A stretch of DNA of 64,000 bases, taken from the NCBI RefSeq assembly GCF_037042905.1, contig NC_087252.1, forward strand, positions 13,883,201 to 13,947,200. Reading direction: 5' to 3'. The notes beneath the pieces were generated by a model that saw only the letters and a program-made list of their open reading frames with translations, was not told the origin of the DNA and did not search any database. How positions within the stretch are numbered: position 1 is the first letter of the stretch; every line of letters begins with the position of its first letter. The stretch is from Lytechinus pictus (taxonomy: Eukaryota > Echinodermata > Echinoidea > Temnopleuroida > Toxopneustidae). This document shows, in pieces, positions 34,080 to 46,081 of the stretch. Position numbers and translations under genes: made by a program.

Positions 34080-34380
34080 TGGAATGGACCTGACCGTGGG
34101 TATACATTTTTATCATGCATTTATGGACACGAAATCTCCAGCGTCATTTGAATGATACAAAATGATACATTCGTGGATAAAGTAATTGTTTTTCCTCTGG
34201 TCGGACTTTTAAGTCACATCCTTATCGGACTAAAAGTAGGATGTAAAAAGGTGATTTTTAGGGAACAGATTTTATGTGCTTGTGTATTCCTTTTCTCACC
34301 ATGAAATAACAATAATTTTGGTCTTTGGTCCGACAGTCCGAGAACTATGTGTGCGTCTAAAAAATCCGCTATTTTCCCCC
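34080..34380 (+). repeat. Duplicated intron-1 segment
   Basis: Nearly identical to 46090-46390 (tggaatggacctgacc, catccttatcggactaaaag, tctttggtccgacagtccga). It marks the right part of a tandem duplication of the gene's 5' end that stops just before the first Ig exon. Confidence 0.85.
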
Positions 34381-34805
34381 AAAATAAAGTTTTTGCCTTA
34401 TGGAATTGTTTCTGTATCCTGCAAGAATTCCATTTATGCATGCTGGAAGAGTAAACGATGATTAAAAAAAACCTTGACACAATATTTGACCAAAACTCAT
34501 ATTTTTCTGCAGAACTTTGCATATGACTTATGTTTCTATAGAAGATGTTTCAGAATCACATTTACATGATGTCCCATTTGAGGTAGTTTATTGTCCCTAT
34601 CAATATGACACCATTATAATTCAAATTGGGCGAAAATTGTGATGTCCCTGACCAAAACCATTCTTTAAAAGGATGTTGTCAAATTGCTGCTATGTCAAAA
34701 AGTCATCATAAAGAATTAGGAAGAAGGCCTATGAGAAAAAACTCTTTTTTAGAATACATATTGACACAACAGTACCCAACAGTACCCAAAGGTATATATT
34801 TTCAT

Positions 34806-34843
34806 CGTGTATACACACACACACACACACACATATATATATT

Positions 34844-34881
<38 letters not shown>

Positions 34882-34905
34882 CGTGTATATAAATATATAT
34901 ATATA
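34806..34905. repeat. (AC)n(AT)n(GT)n microsatellite hairpin
   Basis: An acacac tract, an atat centre and a gtgtgt tract are self-complementary. It adjoins the TA target of the next element. Confidence 0.9.
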
Positions 34906-36704
34906 CAGTGCGTCCCAAAAAAAACTATACACTTTTGAAATGGCTGCCAAATAAAAAAATATAGCAGTTTGGGGAAAAAGACTTACATATATGGAAAGCC
35001 AATAAAGTCAACTTTCAAATGACACCAAAAAGTTGGAAAACTGTTCATGCTTGAGCGAGCACTGCCCACTGAAACAAAGGGTATGAAAATTAGGGTGGGC
35101 TGGAATTAGCCTTCCAATTAATTTATGTCAGTTTTTAAGAGGCAAATCCTTACGAACTTGCAAAGTTAAGGGCGTTGTGATAAATTAATGATCAACCGTG
35201 ACCAGTTTTGGTTGCTTATGCAAATTTTATAAATTATCAAATTGAAGTTTAATGCATGAGTGAACACAAATTACACTTTTTGGGCAGCATTTCAACTTTA
35301 TCATTTGGATCTCTTTTTGGGCAGCATTTCAACTTTATCATGTGGATCTCAGCAGTGTGTTCATGGGAGTCGGGAGAATAGGGGGTGAGATAGGACTTAA
35401 GTGGGAGAAGTAGGTTGATGGAATAAGGGTCAACAGAACATTCAGCCCCCGCCCCCTCCCTCTTTCCCGCCCTCCCCTCCTGTTGAGAGACTGATGGCTA
35501 TTTTCATGTACGCGTGACGTCCAGAGCGGAATGTTGATTTAATGATTAATTCTGAATTGGGGCATCAACTTTTTCCTATCAATCATTTCATCAACAATTT
35601 ATCATTAAATCAACTCATTCAATGTGCAATGTGATCAATCAAACATTCAGTTTTTTTTTCAATAAATTATTTAATTAATCATCATAATCATTAAATTTCT
35701 TGGTAATAATTAAATAAAAAATTACCATCAGCCACCGGTCACTGGGCAGCTAAGTTTCGAATAGGCTACAATCCAGGAAGGGAGACAGAGAGGGGGGCTG
35801 GGAAATGGAGGTGGAGAGGGGAGGGTACATATGACTTTTAATTTGTAAAAGGACAAAAAGAAGAGGAATGCCCTTTTAACCAAGTGTTAGCGTATCTCGC
35901 CCTCTTGCTTGTAACAGGTACCATCACATTACTCTGACTCTCACGAACACAATTCTGAGGTCCACAAGATGAATATGCTACACTAAAATTACAATTTCTG
36001 TTCACTCATGCATTAAATTTCAATTTAGTAACTCATGAAATTTGCCTAAGAAACCAAAACTTATCTCACTCATTAATTTAGCTTAGCAAGTTCCAAAGGA
36101 CTGACCACTCAAAAAATTGTAAGGCTAATTCCTGCCAAGCCTAGCCGAGCTTAGTGTCTGAGGAGGAGAGAAGCGGGGGGGGGGGGTTGAGATGGAGGGA
36201 GGGGTTGCTAAATGTTCTGTTGACCTTTCTCCCATCAACGTTCTTCACCTACCTAGGTCATATTACCCCCTCTTCTCCTGACTTTCATAAACACATTGTT
36301 GAGATCCACATGAAAAAAGACAAAATGCTGCACTAAAAATTGCAATTCACGATCACTCATGAAGTAGATTTCAATGTAATAAATTCAATTTAATAACGCA
36401 TTAAATTTTCACAAACAACGAACTGATCACAACTGATCTTTAATTCACCAAATAACCCTCAACTTTGCAAGTACCAAACAAAAAACCTGAAAGAAATTGG
36501 AAGGCTAATTCCGGCCCACCCTAATTTTCATACCCTTTGTTTCAGTGGGCAGTGCTCGCTCAAGCATGAATAGTTTTCCAACTTTTTGGTGTCACTTGAA
36601 AGTTGACTTTATTGGCTTTCCATATCTATAAGTTATTTCCCCCAAAGTGCTATATTTTTTGTTTGGCAGCCATTTCAAAAGTGTATAGTTTTTTTTGGGA
36701 CGCA

Positions 36705-36707
<3 letters not shown>
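34906..36707. mobile_element. Mariner-like element with ~215-bp inverted repeats
   Basis: Begins cagtgcgtcccaaaaaaaac and ends with the complement gttttttttgggacgcactg, flanked by TA in TA-rich sequence. The inverted repeats run about 34906-35120 and 36495-36707 with few mismatches (ggcagccatttcaaaagtgt and its partner). The termini and TA target are typical of Tc1/mariner. The interior has no transposase, so it is non-autonomous. Confidence 0.85.
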
Positions 36708-36751
<44 letters not shown>

Positions 36752-36845
36752 AAAGAATGGATGAAGAGAACAAAGGTAGGCGTAGCTTAAATCAAGGTTC
36801 CCCAGAGCTATCTACCCTTTGGAAAAATTGGTGATGCCGAAAAAA

Positions 36846-36917
36846 TGTCTCTGCCGGGAATCGAACCCGGGCCCCCAGCTTTGAACGCCGGTGCCTTAAC
36901 CACTAGACCACAGAGAC
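36846..36917 (-). tRNA. tRNA-like gene, apparent anticodon UCA
   Basis: A full cloverleaf on the minus strand: acceptor GTCTCTG/CAGAGAC, D-stem GTCT/AGGC, anticodon stem CCGGC/GCTGG and T-stem CCGGG/CCCGG with loop TTCGATT. A six-T Pol III terminator lies directly 3'. The seven-base anticodon loop GTTCAAA places TCA at 34-36, which would read UGA. It is of ordinary length, not the long selenocysteine form, and has an unusual purine at position 32. The repeat-rich context makes a tRNA-derived SINE or pseudogene at least as likely. Confidence 0.5.
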
Positions 36918-37097
36918 GGGTTAGTGGCTAGGGCGACCCCGATCCGATTGACCGTCAGATAGACAGATTTTCGACACCATGCCAATTATAATTTCCTTTG
37001 TCGGGTGAAGGTGGGTTTTGAACAATGACAAGCCGCCATGCCTCAGCTGGATCAAAGCTATTGCTTCGATACAGTACACGTATGGGAGAATACATAC

Positions 37098-37185
37098 AAA
37101 TGTGTAAAGTTATACATGTACAACAGCTTTTGGCAACTCTTTTAAAAGAGTTGCCAAAAGCTGTTGTACATGTATAACTTTACAC

Positions 37186-37189
<4 letters not shown>
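37098..37189. repeat. Perfect 92-bp palindrome
   Basis: Two 46-bp arms with no spacer, centred between 37143 and 37144 (ctcttttaaaagag). Every base pairs. A (TA)n tract follows at 37190-37220, and another precedes the tRNA-like unit at 36708-36750. Confidence 0.97.
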
Positions 37190-37224
<35 letters not shown>

Positions 37225-37354
37225 AAGTCAGGAAAGACACTTTGCAATAGACATTATGTCACAGAGTTTCTATTTTGGTCAATAATGAAATATACCTGCA
37301 AGCGTTTATCATAAGTTTTTGAGTAATTTTTAGTATTTGTTTTTGTCTAGAGAT

Positions 37355-38790
37355 AGATAGATAGATAAATGGTATTTATTGCTATAAAAATTCAATTAGC
37401 AGCCAAAGGCTGAATTACATGAATTTGTACAGAGTAAAATTTCAGTAAACAAACAAGCAAAATAGTAAAAAAATAATAACAAAGTATACTAATGTATAAT
37501 ATTGGAAAGGGGATACAAACAGAAAAGTATATACAGAGGGAGAAGTAATGTCAAATGCAGGAATGGGGAAATGTTAGGAGTAGACTAAAGGTATATACCT
37601 TTAACACAATGAATATTTTAACATAAATATATATTTAACCAATTTTGAATGAATAACAATACATGTAGATTAAAGAGTGGATTGTATGAAATAATACTTG
37701 CTTTTTAGAAAAGAAAAAAAAAGCTATTAATTTGGGTGAAATTGGAGGAAAACATGTATAAACATTATAAATGAAACAGTAATCTGGGTTCGAATTGTTC
37801 TCGATATGCTTGATAATGATTCTAAAGAAACACTGTGTTGGTGGTAATAATAATAGTTGGAGGAATCGGAGTAATGAATGAATTATCTCAAAAGGAATTT
37901 AAATTAAAAATAAGAGGACGTGGAAGTAATATGATCTGAATAAAAATATAAATATAAATGTAAAGTGGGTTATAATATTATTATCCAGTGATTTTTCGGA
38001 AAAGAAAGTTGAATGATTACTGGAGAAATTAACAATTAGAAAAATATTTCAAAAGTTAGTTACAGTTTAAGAGAAGCTACAAATAAATCAACAAAGGTAT
38101 AAAGACATAGTTCTTCAGTCCATGGGATTTTAAAAGTCTCGTAAAGAAGGGGACTGGGCTGTTCCTGTAGCGATCAGTTCTACTTCTAGGTTCGATGCAT
38201 ATTCTTCTTGTTCTTAGTGTCCTTGTATTTGTATTCCCATCAAACCATGGGCACCCAGATTCAAAAGCTTTCCGAGCAAACTGTAAGCAAAGTTGATCGC
38301 GTCTACTTCTCAAGGTAGGCAGCTGTGCTGATTCGAGAGCATTCTCATATGAATGATATTGAGAGCCGAAGATGATTCTGAGGGCTCTCTTCTGCACAGC
38401 TTCGATGTTTTGGCTTTGGGCTGAGGTCAGCGAACCGTGCCAAATAGGACATGCGTATTCAAGTAGAGGACGCACGAATCCTGTGAATACGACAATTAAG
38501 TCTCGTAGTGGAAGAGCGAACCGTTTAAGAGATCTTACCATGAACATTCGACGGTTGGCTCGCGATACGATGTCACGAATGTAAGCGTCTCACTTGAGAT
38601 TTCCTTGAATGATCACCCCGAGCAATTTCACCTCGTTTGCGGCACGCAGCTCCTCATTATTGAGATTCACTTGGGTTGGCAGAGGAAGATTTTTCTTGAA
38701 GCACACCTGCATGGTGGAACATTTCCTCGGGTTGAGTAGCAGATGGTTATTACGGCACCATGACTCAAGGATATTTCATTGTTGCATAAA
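37355..38790 (-). mobile_element. 5'-truncated LINE, minus strand
   Basis: From about 38790 leftwards the minus strand reads the end of a CR1/L2-like ORF2: KLLGVIIQGNLK (then a stop), RDIVSRANRRMFMVRSLK, VRPLLEYACPIWHGSLT and IEAVQKRALRIIFGSQ. The last open part is 38077-38547. A 700-bp 3' region ends in a tatc/tagata microsatellite at 37352-37368. Dead copy. Confidence 0.8.
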
Positions 38791-39137
38791 CTTCCATCCT
38801 CTGTTTAAAGATCAACTGTATGAATTATTAGTTAGTCCTATACAATATTCCATTTTAAAGATCGAAATCCAAAATGAAATTGACAAATCAGATATATCAA
38901 TACTAGGTTTGTAAACTACTGAACACAGCAGTGTAAGCCGGTGAAAACCACGTGAAAGCCTACCGTCGACACTCATGAATATTTTTACCTTATAAGCAAA
39001 ATGCTCAGCTGTCCATATGTGAATATGCATAGAAATTATATTGTTGCATTATTTAGGTCATTTATATCTCCCATTTGTTAATATACTCTTTAGCTCCAGT
39101 CTGGGTCTTTAACAGATTTGACAATAAAAGCCTTCTA

Positions 39138-41101
39138 GAGGGGCGATTCCACACTAGAACTTAAAAAAAAGTACAAACTCTGCCTGAAACAATTATTGGC
39201 AAAGCACGAGAAGATTGAAAATATTGCAGGTCAATGGAATAATGTATCATTGATGGTTCCAAATAATATATACAACATTTTCATGATCCATAATAGGGGC
39301 AGCCCTGATTTTTCCGAACCTGTTTTTGGCAATGTCCCGTACGACACATGAAAATGCAAAAGTTTTTCCTACAATTTTATTTTTGATGATGCAATTTCAC
39401 AATATCAGTTTCTCTTTCTTTGACCCATGGGTGATCGATTTATCCCATAAGGATCTAATTACTGCCCTTCATTGTTCAATAATTGTCCTATTAAAAGTTG
39501 TCCCATACGACACACAATATATAATGCATTTAATTGCAGGATTTGGATTCAGAAAGTTTAAATAGTAGGCCTATTTTAATTCAAGTAATTGATTTGACAT
39601 AAAGTGCACTGAAAAAGTACTTTTTTTTTATCTCCATAGAACATGAAATAGGTGATTCTAACCATTTTAATTGATTTCATGTAGGTGTATTCTTTTGTGA
39701 ATCCCGTCAGCTAAACTGATGATTTTCACTGCTCAGAGCAGGTTAATTTCTTTGTCATTGAGCTTGAAAAGAAAACCTATATAATTGATTCACCCTAGCC
39801 TGGAAGATGACTTCCTCTTGCATGCTAATGTGGAATTATTATAAGATGTAAATAAAAAAAACGTATCAATCATCTATTTGGACTGCCCTTGATGATCACA
39901 ATTTTTTTTTTATATACAGTATTGAAACTCCTTACTTTTTTTCAAGTTGTAAAACAAAATCTAGAAAATAAAAAAACCATGTTGTTTAAAAAAAATCTGG
40001 AAAATAAGACAAACCATATGGTTTCATTAAATGCAGGAATGTTTGAAAAAGTAGAACCGCATTTCGTTTGAAAAACATATTTTGTGGAATTACAAGTGAT
40101 AGTTGTGACATATATCATGTATATATACATTTTATATGAAAAAATTATAACATTTTAGCCCCATAATTTACACAAACAGTTTCATTCATTTATAGTTTAA
40201 ATAGTGTATTGGAAATCATCAATTAATTCACTAAAATATAACTTCACACAAAACCTCAAGTTTTTCAGATCGTAAACATGCTGTGAACTCTTGTACATTT
40301 CCCATCATGAAAAAATGATAACATATTGTTCCCGATTGTATATATTGAGGTTACTTTATTATATTGTCCTGAATGACTACTTATTAAAAGACTTTTCATT
40401 AAAAAGGAAGAATTTAGGGGCAATGCTCCCCTTCTGATTGATAAAAGTTCATTGTTTTATTCAGGCTGCCGAATACAACAAGCAAGTGCCTGTACAACAC
40501 ACAAGTGTCCCGTACGATACATTATTTTGTTTATAATATATTGACAGAAATATTCAGCCAATAGCGGTTTCTAACATAATGAATGTCTTTAGTTTGATAG
40601 GATTATCATTATCATCAGCCAAATAAAGTGACTGAAGAAGTCAAAGAGACATAAAGTAAGAAAGTTTGGCTTCAATTTAGAGATGTCCCTCACGACACAT
40701 TTTGAGTGTCCCGTACGCCACGATGTTCTCGAAAATTTTGATTTGCTTTATTTATTCATGAATGTTTATTTGGCTTCCTCTCATAGATGTGTTTGTTCTT
40801 GGGTAATTTAATATCAATTTGAGTTCAGTTTCTATGAAAATTATCTGTCCAACTCACAGATTTTAGAGTACAAACTTGAGGTTTCTAAAAAGCCACCTTT
40901 TCTGCGTCCGTACGACACATTACTATTTTAAATCTGTATTTTACAGGATGTGAATTCAAGTCACGTTAAGTCTTGGTTTTTCTAACACTCTGGTAGTACT
41001 TCCTGATCACCGTAGTTACTGGAATACTTCTTGTTTTTCTTGTCAAAAAACTGTCAAATATTATCTAAATGTCCCGTACGACACGTATGGAATCGCCCCT
41101 C
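39138..41101 (-). mobile_element. TA-target non-autonomous element, copy 2
   Basis: The same family as 21232-23415 in the opposite orientation. Ends gaggggcgattcca and tggaatcgcccctc are perfect inverted repeats. TA flanks it at 39136-39137 and 41102-41103. It carries fewer intact tgtcgtacgggac motifs. No transposase. Confidence 0.9.
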
Positions 41102-41119
41102 TATTGAACCATGAGTAAA

Positions 41120-41736
41120 AACAAGTTTAATTCCATTTGCCTAGGGAGGAATAAAAATAGTTCATATTATAATAAGTCCTCTGATTTCCATACCAACCAG
41201 GACGTGCATGTAATGTGTAATTTGCTTATTTTACGTCCAACTTTGATTAAATTTAATTTGGGGAATAATAACATGATGGACTCTTTTTTTAAGTTTTGTT
41301 AGTTACTCATTCAATAATCTACTCATTTAGATAATTCATAATTTTAAGAAAAAAGGTTTTTTATAAACAGAGGTTGTATCATCAGACTTTCCTGCGTGTT
41401 CAAGGTGGTCCACAGCTATATGCTCCATTGAACGCGAAATAGCAGGGGGGGAAATTACCTGAGAGGAAACATTCTTTTACAAAATATGCTCACTCAGGCG
41501 TGTGCTGCTTTATGATGCAAATTGATTTTTGTATTATATTTGATCACCTTTGGTTCCTTGTCTGTATCAAGCACTGTATGACACATTCAGATGTTGAAAG
41601 TCTACATGCCTGTAGAATGTAGTCATATAATTGTACTTTGCTATGCACATTTGGCATTGAATCGAGTGCCTTGTACTACTTGCGTACAAAAACGTATCAT
41701 TTCTCATCCAATCTGATATCTCATGGACATTTCGAA
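41120..41736 (+). promoter_or_regulatory. Putative promoter/5' leader, copy 2
   Basis: Duplicate of 32676-33350 with scattered substitutions and small indels. It lies directly before the second signal exon and is the copy nearer to the receptor body. Confidence 0.5.
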
Positions 41737-41806
41737 ATGGCTCTGATAAACGTTTCACTTTTGACTCCCATAGGAGTCGCATCTGTATTCTCCTGCTTCT
41801 TCCAAG
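41737..41806 (+). CDS. Signal-peptide exon, copy 2
   Basis: 70 nt, starting MALINVSLLTPIGVASVFSC, ending CAAG|gttaat in phase 1. Compared with the copy at 33351 it has seven substitutions, and its donor has changed from gtaaat to the weaker gttaat. The hydrophobic core and length suit a cleaved signal peptide. Intron 1 to 46519 is 4.7 kb and contains an antisense LTR retrotransposon. Confidence 0.65.
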
Positions 41807-41829
41807 GTTAATGTAACGTCTTTTTCCCA

Positions 41830-42300
41830 CCTTGTGCGAATGACAATGAGTACAAATTTTGGAACTACGACTCTCAGACTTTTTGGTTGATTCTGTGCCC
41901 CCACTAGCCTGATTTTTGTTAGTGTCTTTGTCCTTGCTAGCATATTTTCCCTCACCAAGTTTATTGTTGGATTCAAATGACCCTTTACCTTTCTTTTTCC
42001 AATAATTCTTGAAAGGAGGCCTATCTCCACTACCCTTATGTGTGACCTCAAATTCATCAGCTACTATGGCTGCTTTACTGACTTCAGTAACTCTATGATC
42101 ATCTAAGTGAGATTTATCGGCAAAAGGAAGACTCTTTTTGAATTCTAGGAGGACAACTTCCCTTAGGCGAACAAAGTCTTGGTCAACTTTCAGTGATCGG
42201 TACCACTTATCGAACATCATTTCTTGTTCCCTAGCAAATTCTACATCTCTGGCCTGATTGTCTTTGCATGTTCCTAAATTGATGTCTGTACGCTTCAGGA
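41830..42300 (-). pseudogene. Gag fragment, capsid end and zinc knuckle
   Basis: The minus strand reads REQEMMFDKWYRSLKV...FVRLREVVLLEFKKSLP, a SCAN/capsid-like helical segment. A Lys/Gly/Asn-rich basic stretch and KICTHCHSHKVGK, which resembles the start of a CCHC knuckle, follow. The frame then fuses with host intron sequence at about 41830. Confidence 0.75.
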
Positions 42301-42309
42301 AGCAACTGA

Positions 42310-42955
42310 TAATACACATCAAAAGGATCTTATTCGTCAGCCATTTGAGAGAACAAATGTCACCCTGACCTCCTCTCATATATCATGCATTAAAGAGTGG
42401 AACAATTTACCTGTTGATATAAAAAATAGTAAAACTCTTTTCATGATCAAAAGATTATCAAAAACTTACTTTCTTGACAGATTATGATTATTTTTCCTTC
42501 AATATGTATTTTAAGTTGATGTATTTTCATTTAAGTTGATGACCTACTCAGAATTTATGTTTAGTATGTGCATATGTGGGTGAATGTGGTTGTGTGTGTG
42601 TGTGTATATATGTGTGTTTGTAATAGTTTTCCATTTTATTTTTAGCATCTTAACCTTATATGTATTGTTTTGGTCTCTCTTTTTGTATCTTGTAGATTAG
42701 TATATCATATGTTGTATGTTAATAATCATAAGTATTCCAGGGCCCTACTCACAAGCTTTGCTTTTAAAGGGGTCCTAAAACCAATTCGTCTATGCTATAA
42801 TCTACATGTAATTGATGTATGTTTATGTACTCATTTACATTGTATGTATATCTATTTTGATTATGATGTGATGTTTTTGGTTTTGAATAAATAAACTTGA
42901 ACTTGAAACTTGAACTTGATATGCATTGAGAATTGTTTCTTTTACTGTAGAATAG
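42310..42955 (+). mobile_element. LINE 3' fragment inside gag
   Basis: The plus strand reads a LINE C-terminus (RTNVTLTSSHISCIKEWNNL, then a stop at about 42486), then a 3'UTR ending in aataaataaacttgaacttg with repeated acttga. It splits the gag reading and is opposite in orientation to it. Confidence 0.75.
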
Positions 42956-42959
42956 TCAC

Positions 42960-43464
42960 ATGATTGCATTTCAGAGAGCGAAGAATAGACTTTTGCAACA
43001 AACAAAAACACTTTGGAGAAGAGTCCAGTATTCCTCGGGCCAATTTAGTCTCTTGGCCACTTTTTCAAATGACACAAAATATGTATCAACTCCCTCTTCA
43101 TCAAATTTTGGCACAAGGCGAATGTTTTTCGCCACATCAAACCCTTTGGGAGATTTATCTTTAACAGAGTTTGTGTTTGCATGAGCTAACTCCATTTCTT
43201 TCAACATTAACCGGTACTCCAATCTCATTTTCTCCATTTCAATGTTTTCTCTGATTCTTTCCTTTTCAAGGTTTTCTTTGATTCTTTCCTTTTCAAGGTT
43301 TTCTTTGATTCTCTCTTTTTCCAATTCAATGTTTGCCAGTTGGATCTGAGCATCCTCTGACATATTGATAGAAGTTTCAGACTCCTCTGTAAGCTTCATG
43401 TGACTAGCTAACAAGTCAATTATCTCTGCCTCCTTTAAACCTGGGGCGAGAGATACACCCAAAT
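42960..43464 (-). pseudogene. Gag fragment, coiled coil
   Basis: Read leftwards on the minus strand: GVSLAPGLKEAEIIDLLASH, then a heptad-like run with three copies of EKERIKEN, then FDVAKNIRLVPKFDEEGVDT and KRLNWPEEYWTLLQ, a conserved-looking start of a capsid-type domain. It stops at the LINE insertion. Confidence 0.75.
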
Positions 43465-44888
43465 CACTGGCGTAAATCTGTGTTGATGGGTGGGGGGGAT
43501 GACTGAAATATTTTGGCATTTTTTTGCAATCATGTTTTTAGATATGCAAGGAATTGTCACGGCATGGGGGGGGGGCACCAGCAAAATTTTTGAATGACTG
43601 AGTGAGTGACCTAATAGAGACATTTTAAGGACAATGTCATTAAACGGATATGTATCTCACTGATCAAATAAAGCGAGCGCGAAGCGCGGGCTGAAATTTT
43701 TTTATATTCACACCTTAAAAGGGACATAATAATCAAATTTGTGTAATCATGATAGGTACCTGTCTCGCTTAACAATGCGAGCGCGAAGCGCAAGCTGAAA
43801 ACTTAGATAATTCAGACCTGAAGTGGGGCATTCTAAGGTTTCTTTGTAGGAATTAACTAGGACCATAGGTATTTCATTAACCAAATGATGCGAGCGCGAA
43901 GCGCGAGCTGAAAATTTTTGATATTCAGATCAGAAGAAGGGACATTTTAAGGACTGATTTTAGGAATTCATGAAGAGCAGACATATCTCACCAATCCACT
44001 AATGCAAACGTAATCACGGACAGGAAATGTTTCATATATACGAAGACCTTAACATTGGGCAATCACTTTTGAGTCATGAAAAAGAAGCATATGTCACTAC
44101 ATAAAACAATGATAACTCAAGTGCTAGGAAATATATTTGGTTTATATCGACTTGAAAACGGGATGTTTTAGTACAAAAGGATTATATATCTCGTTAAACA
44201 GACAATGCGAGCACCAGGAACAATGAAGACGTAGGCCCTGGGCAAATTATGTTTCATAAAGTTATGATACAAATGTTTCGTATGTTATGTAACTTAACAT
44301 AATTATAATATAATATAACATTATAATGAATAATATTTTCTTCTTTCCCACTACGTTTCTCTTCCTTTCTCCCTCTTTTCTCCTTTCCCCCCTTTCCCCG
44401 TTTTTTTTTTGTCAGCCGATGGGGGGGATGTGCCCCCCATGTCCCCCGTAGTTACGCCACTGTATGTCCATATGGCAAATACCCCTCCAATATTATTATC
44501 TTTTTTACCCCATGATGGTTTAATGGTTTTATTAGAGATTACATTAAAAAAGAATTGACATTCCATCTTAATCCCTTCCCAAAGACCCCAACATTGATGA
44601 ATTGGAAGAAACGGGGGTTTCTCTTCAATTTTATAATAAGGACATAAGTATTTCGTTTGGAAATGGTGAACTGGCTCTTTATTTGCATCTTATGATTCAA
44701 TAATATTATTTTATTTGTTAAGCGGTATTTTTTGAAGAATTTTCACCAATAAAACAATTATCTCTTGTGCCGATTTTTTTTCATTTCTTTCGTAAAAAGT
44801 GGGGGGTGTTTGTACAGGCCATCCCCCCCCCCCTCCTCGAAAAGTGGGGGGGATATATCCCCCCATCCCCCCGGGATTTACGCCAGTG
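43465..44888 (-). mobile_element. Transposon with 8-bp target duplication in gag
   Basis: Ends cactggcgtaaat / atttacgccagtg are perfect inverted repeats. The 8-bp duplication acccaaat lies at 43457-43464 and 44889-44896. An 8-bp duplication suggests the hAT group. It carries the gcgagcgcgaagcgcgagct motif three or more times and G/C runs. A second end-like motif (gtagttacgccactg) at about 44447 suggests nesting. Removing it rejoins the gag frame at DHLGVSLAP. Confidence 0.85.
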
Positions 44889-44996
44889 ACCCAAATGATC
44901 ACAAACAGTTATCAAATCATCTTTCTTCAATGACTTCAAATTATCATATGACAATTCTGGCATTGCAGGAAATTCTTCAACATCAAATGTAGCCAT
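44889..44996 (-). pseudogene. Gag N-terminus
   Basis: Starts with ATG at 44996 and reads MATFDVEEFPAMPELSYDNL onward to DHLG, where the transposon interrupts it. The frame resumes at 43464. Confidence 0.7.
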
Positions 44997-45151
44997 AGTG
45001 GAATATACAGAAATACAAGCAAGTAATAACACAGTACAGTATATTCTAGAACTTTCCAAACATTTCCAAAATGTTTTCAATTCAAATTGGCTTTTGTTTA
45101 AAATTTGACTTTCTTCTCGAAATGGCTTTCTGTGCAAATTGGCTTTCGTTT

Positions 45152-45175
45152 CCCGGACAAGCCCCCTAAATTATT
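45152..45175 (-). other. Primer-binding site, tRNA-Pro type
   Basis: About five bases inside the LTR, the minus strand reads ttaggggg-cttgtccggga. This is close to the sequence complementary to the tRNA-Pro 3' end used by many retroelements (tggggg-ctcgtccggga). Confidence 0.6.
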
Positions 45176-46081
45176 TGTTACGATACTGCAACAAATAACA
45201 AGCAAAATTTATTTTTTGAATTTAGATTTGATTTCCTTTTTTATTACAGGAAATATAACATTAATACCAAAACATAAATAAATCCACATTGGTCTTACAT
45301 CAATCTCTTGAAGTGCTGATAATACTCAAGTTCCAAGTTGGCTGGCGAAGATTCCGTAAATGAAAGTTTACAATGATGGCGATGATGAAACTTATGTTGA
45401 AGCACGACGAATATCCAGAGTCACTGTAACAAGTTCAAATGTCAGTGAAGACGATTTTGATGATGATTAACAGTCAATTTCAGCAATCCATGGGTTGAAA
45501 AGTGTTTGTTAAAACAGGTTGATGATCTCGATGTGAACTGAGAATTCCTCTCTCAAAGTAACTGCAAACAGTTCATTGATGGCGTGTAAATAATTCCACA
45601 GAAGATAAATATTCCAGATGGAAATAAAGTCTGCTCTGACATAAAATCTGGCGTGAAACTCTGAGTTCTGGTCTGATATCATGTGATGTGATCTAGTATG
45701 ATGATGTCCTTGAAGAAACTGCCAGCTTATATATACAAATTCCAACTATTCTGGAAGTTTCTAGTGATTGTCTACATTAAGAACATTCTCCTTTTTTCTT
45801 TAGCAATTAAATTCTAAAACATTCCTGAATGACCTCAGTGAAATTAACATGTCGACAACATAGCTAATTCTGTTGTTCATTTTCACTACCACTGGAATCC
45901 TATTGTTCTTTTCCTCTGCCTGAGGAATCTATTGGGGAGCAATCTAATGTTTGGCAGTCTGTTCAGAAATAACAAAATTTCTCTGCCCTTAAATAGGTGT
46001 AGGCATTCTGGAATATTCTTAAAGAGAAAATAACTTAACAAATGATTGTAATTTCTCTTACATTTCTTCTTATATATAACA
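45176..46081 (-). repeat. 5' LTR, 906 bp
   Basis: On the minus strand it starts TGTTATATATAAG and ends ATCGTAACA, with short inverted ends TGTTA/TAACA. A TATA-like tatatataagc sits near 45728-45738. The primer site and gag follow in the expected order. No second LTR is in the window, so the boundaries rest on the ends and the primer site. Confidence 0.65.

Larger units (their letters stand above)
41830..46081 (-). mobile_element. LTR retrotransposon remnant (5' LTR and gag)
   Basis: Minus-strand element inside intron 1 of the receptor. Order in its own direction: 5' LTR (46081-45176), primer site, gag in pieces (44996 to about 41830), then an abrupt end. No protease, polymerase or 3' LTR is present. 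It is broken further by a 1.4-kb transposon and a LINE fragment. Gag-like features suggest a Ty3/Gypsy-type element. Confidence 0.75.
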
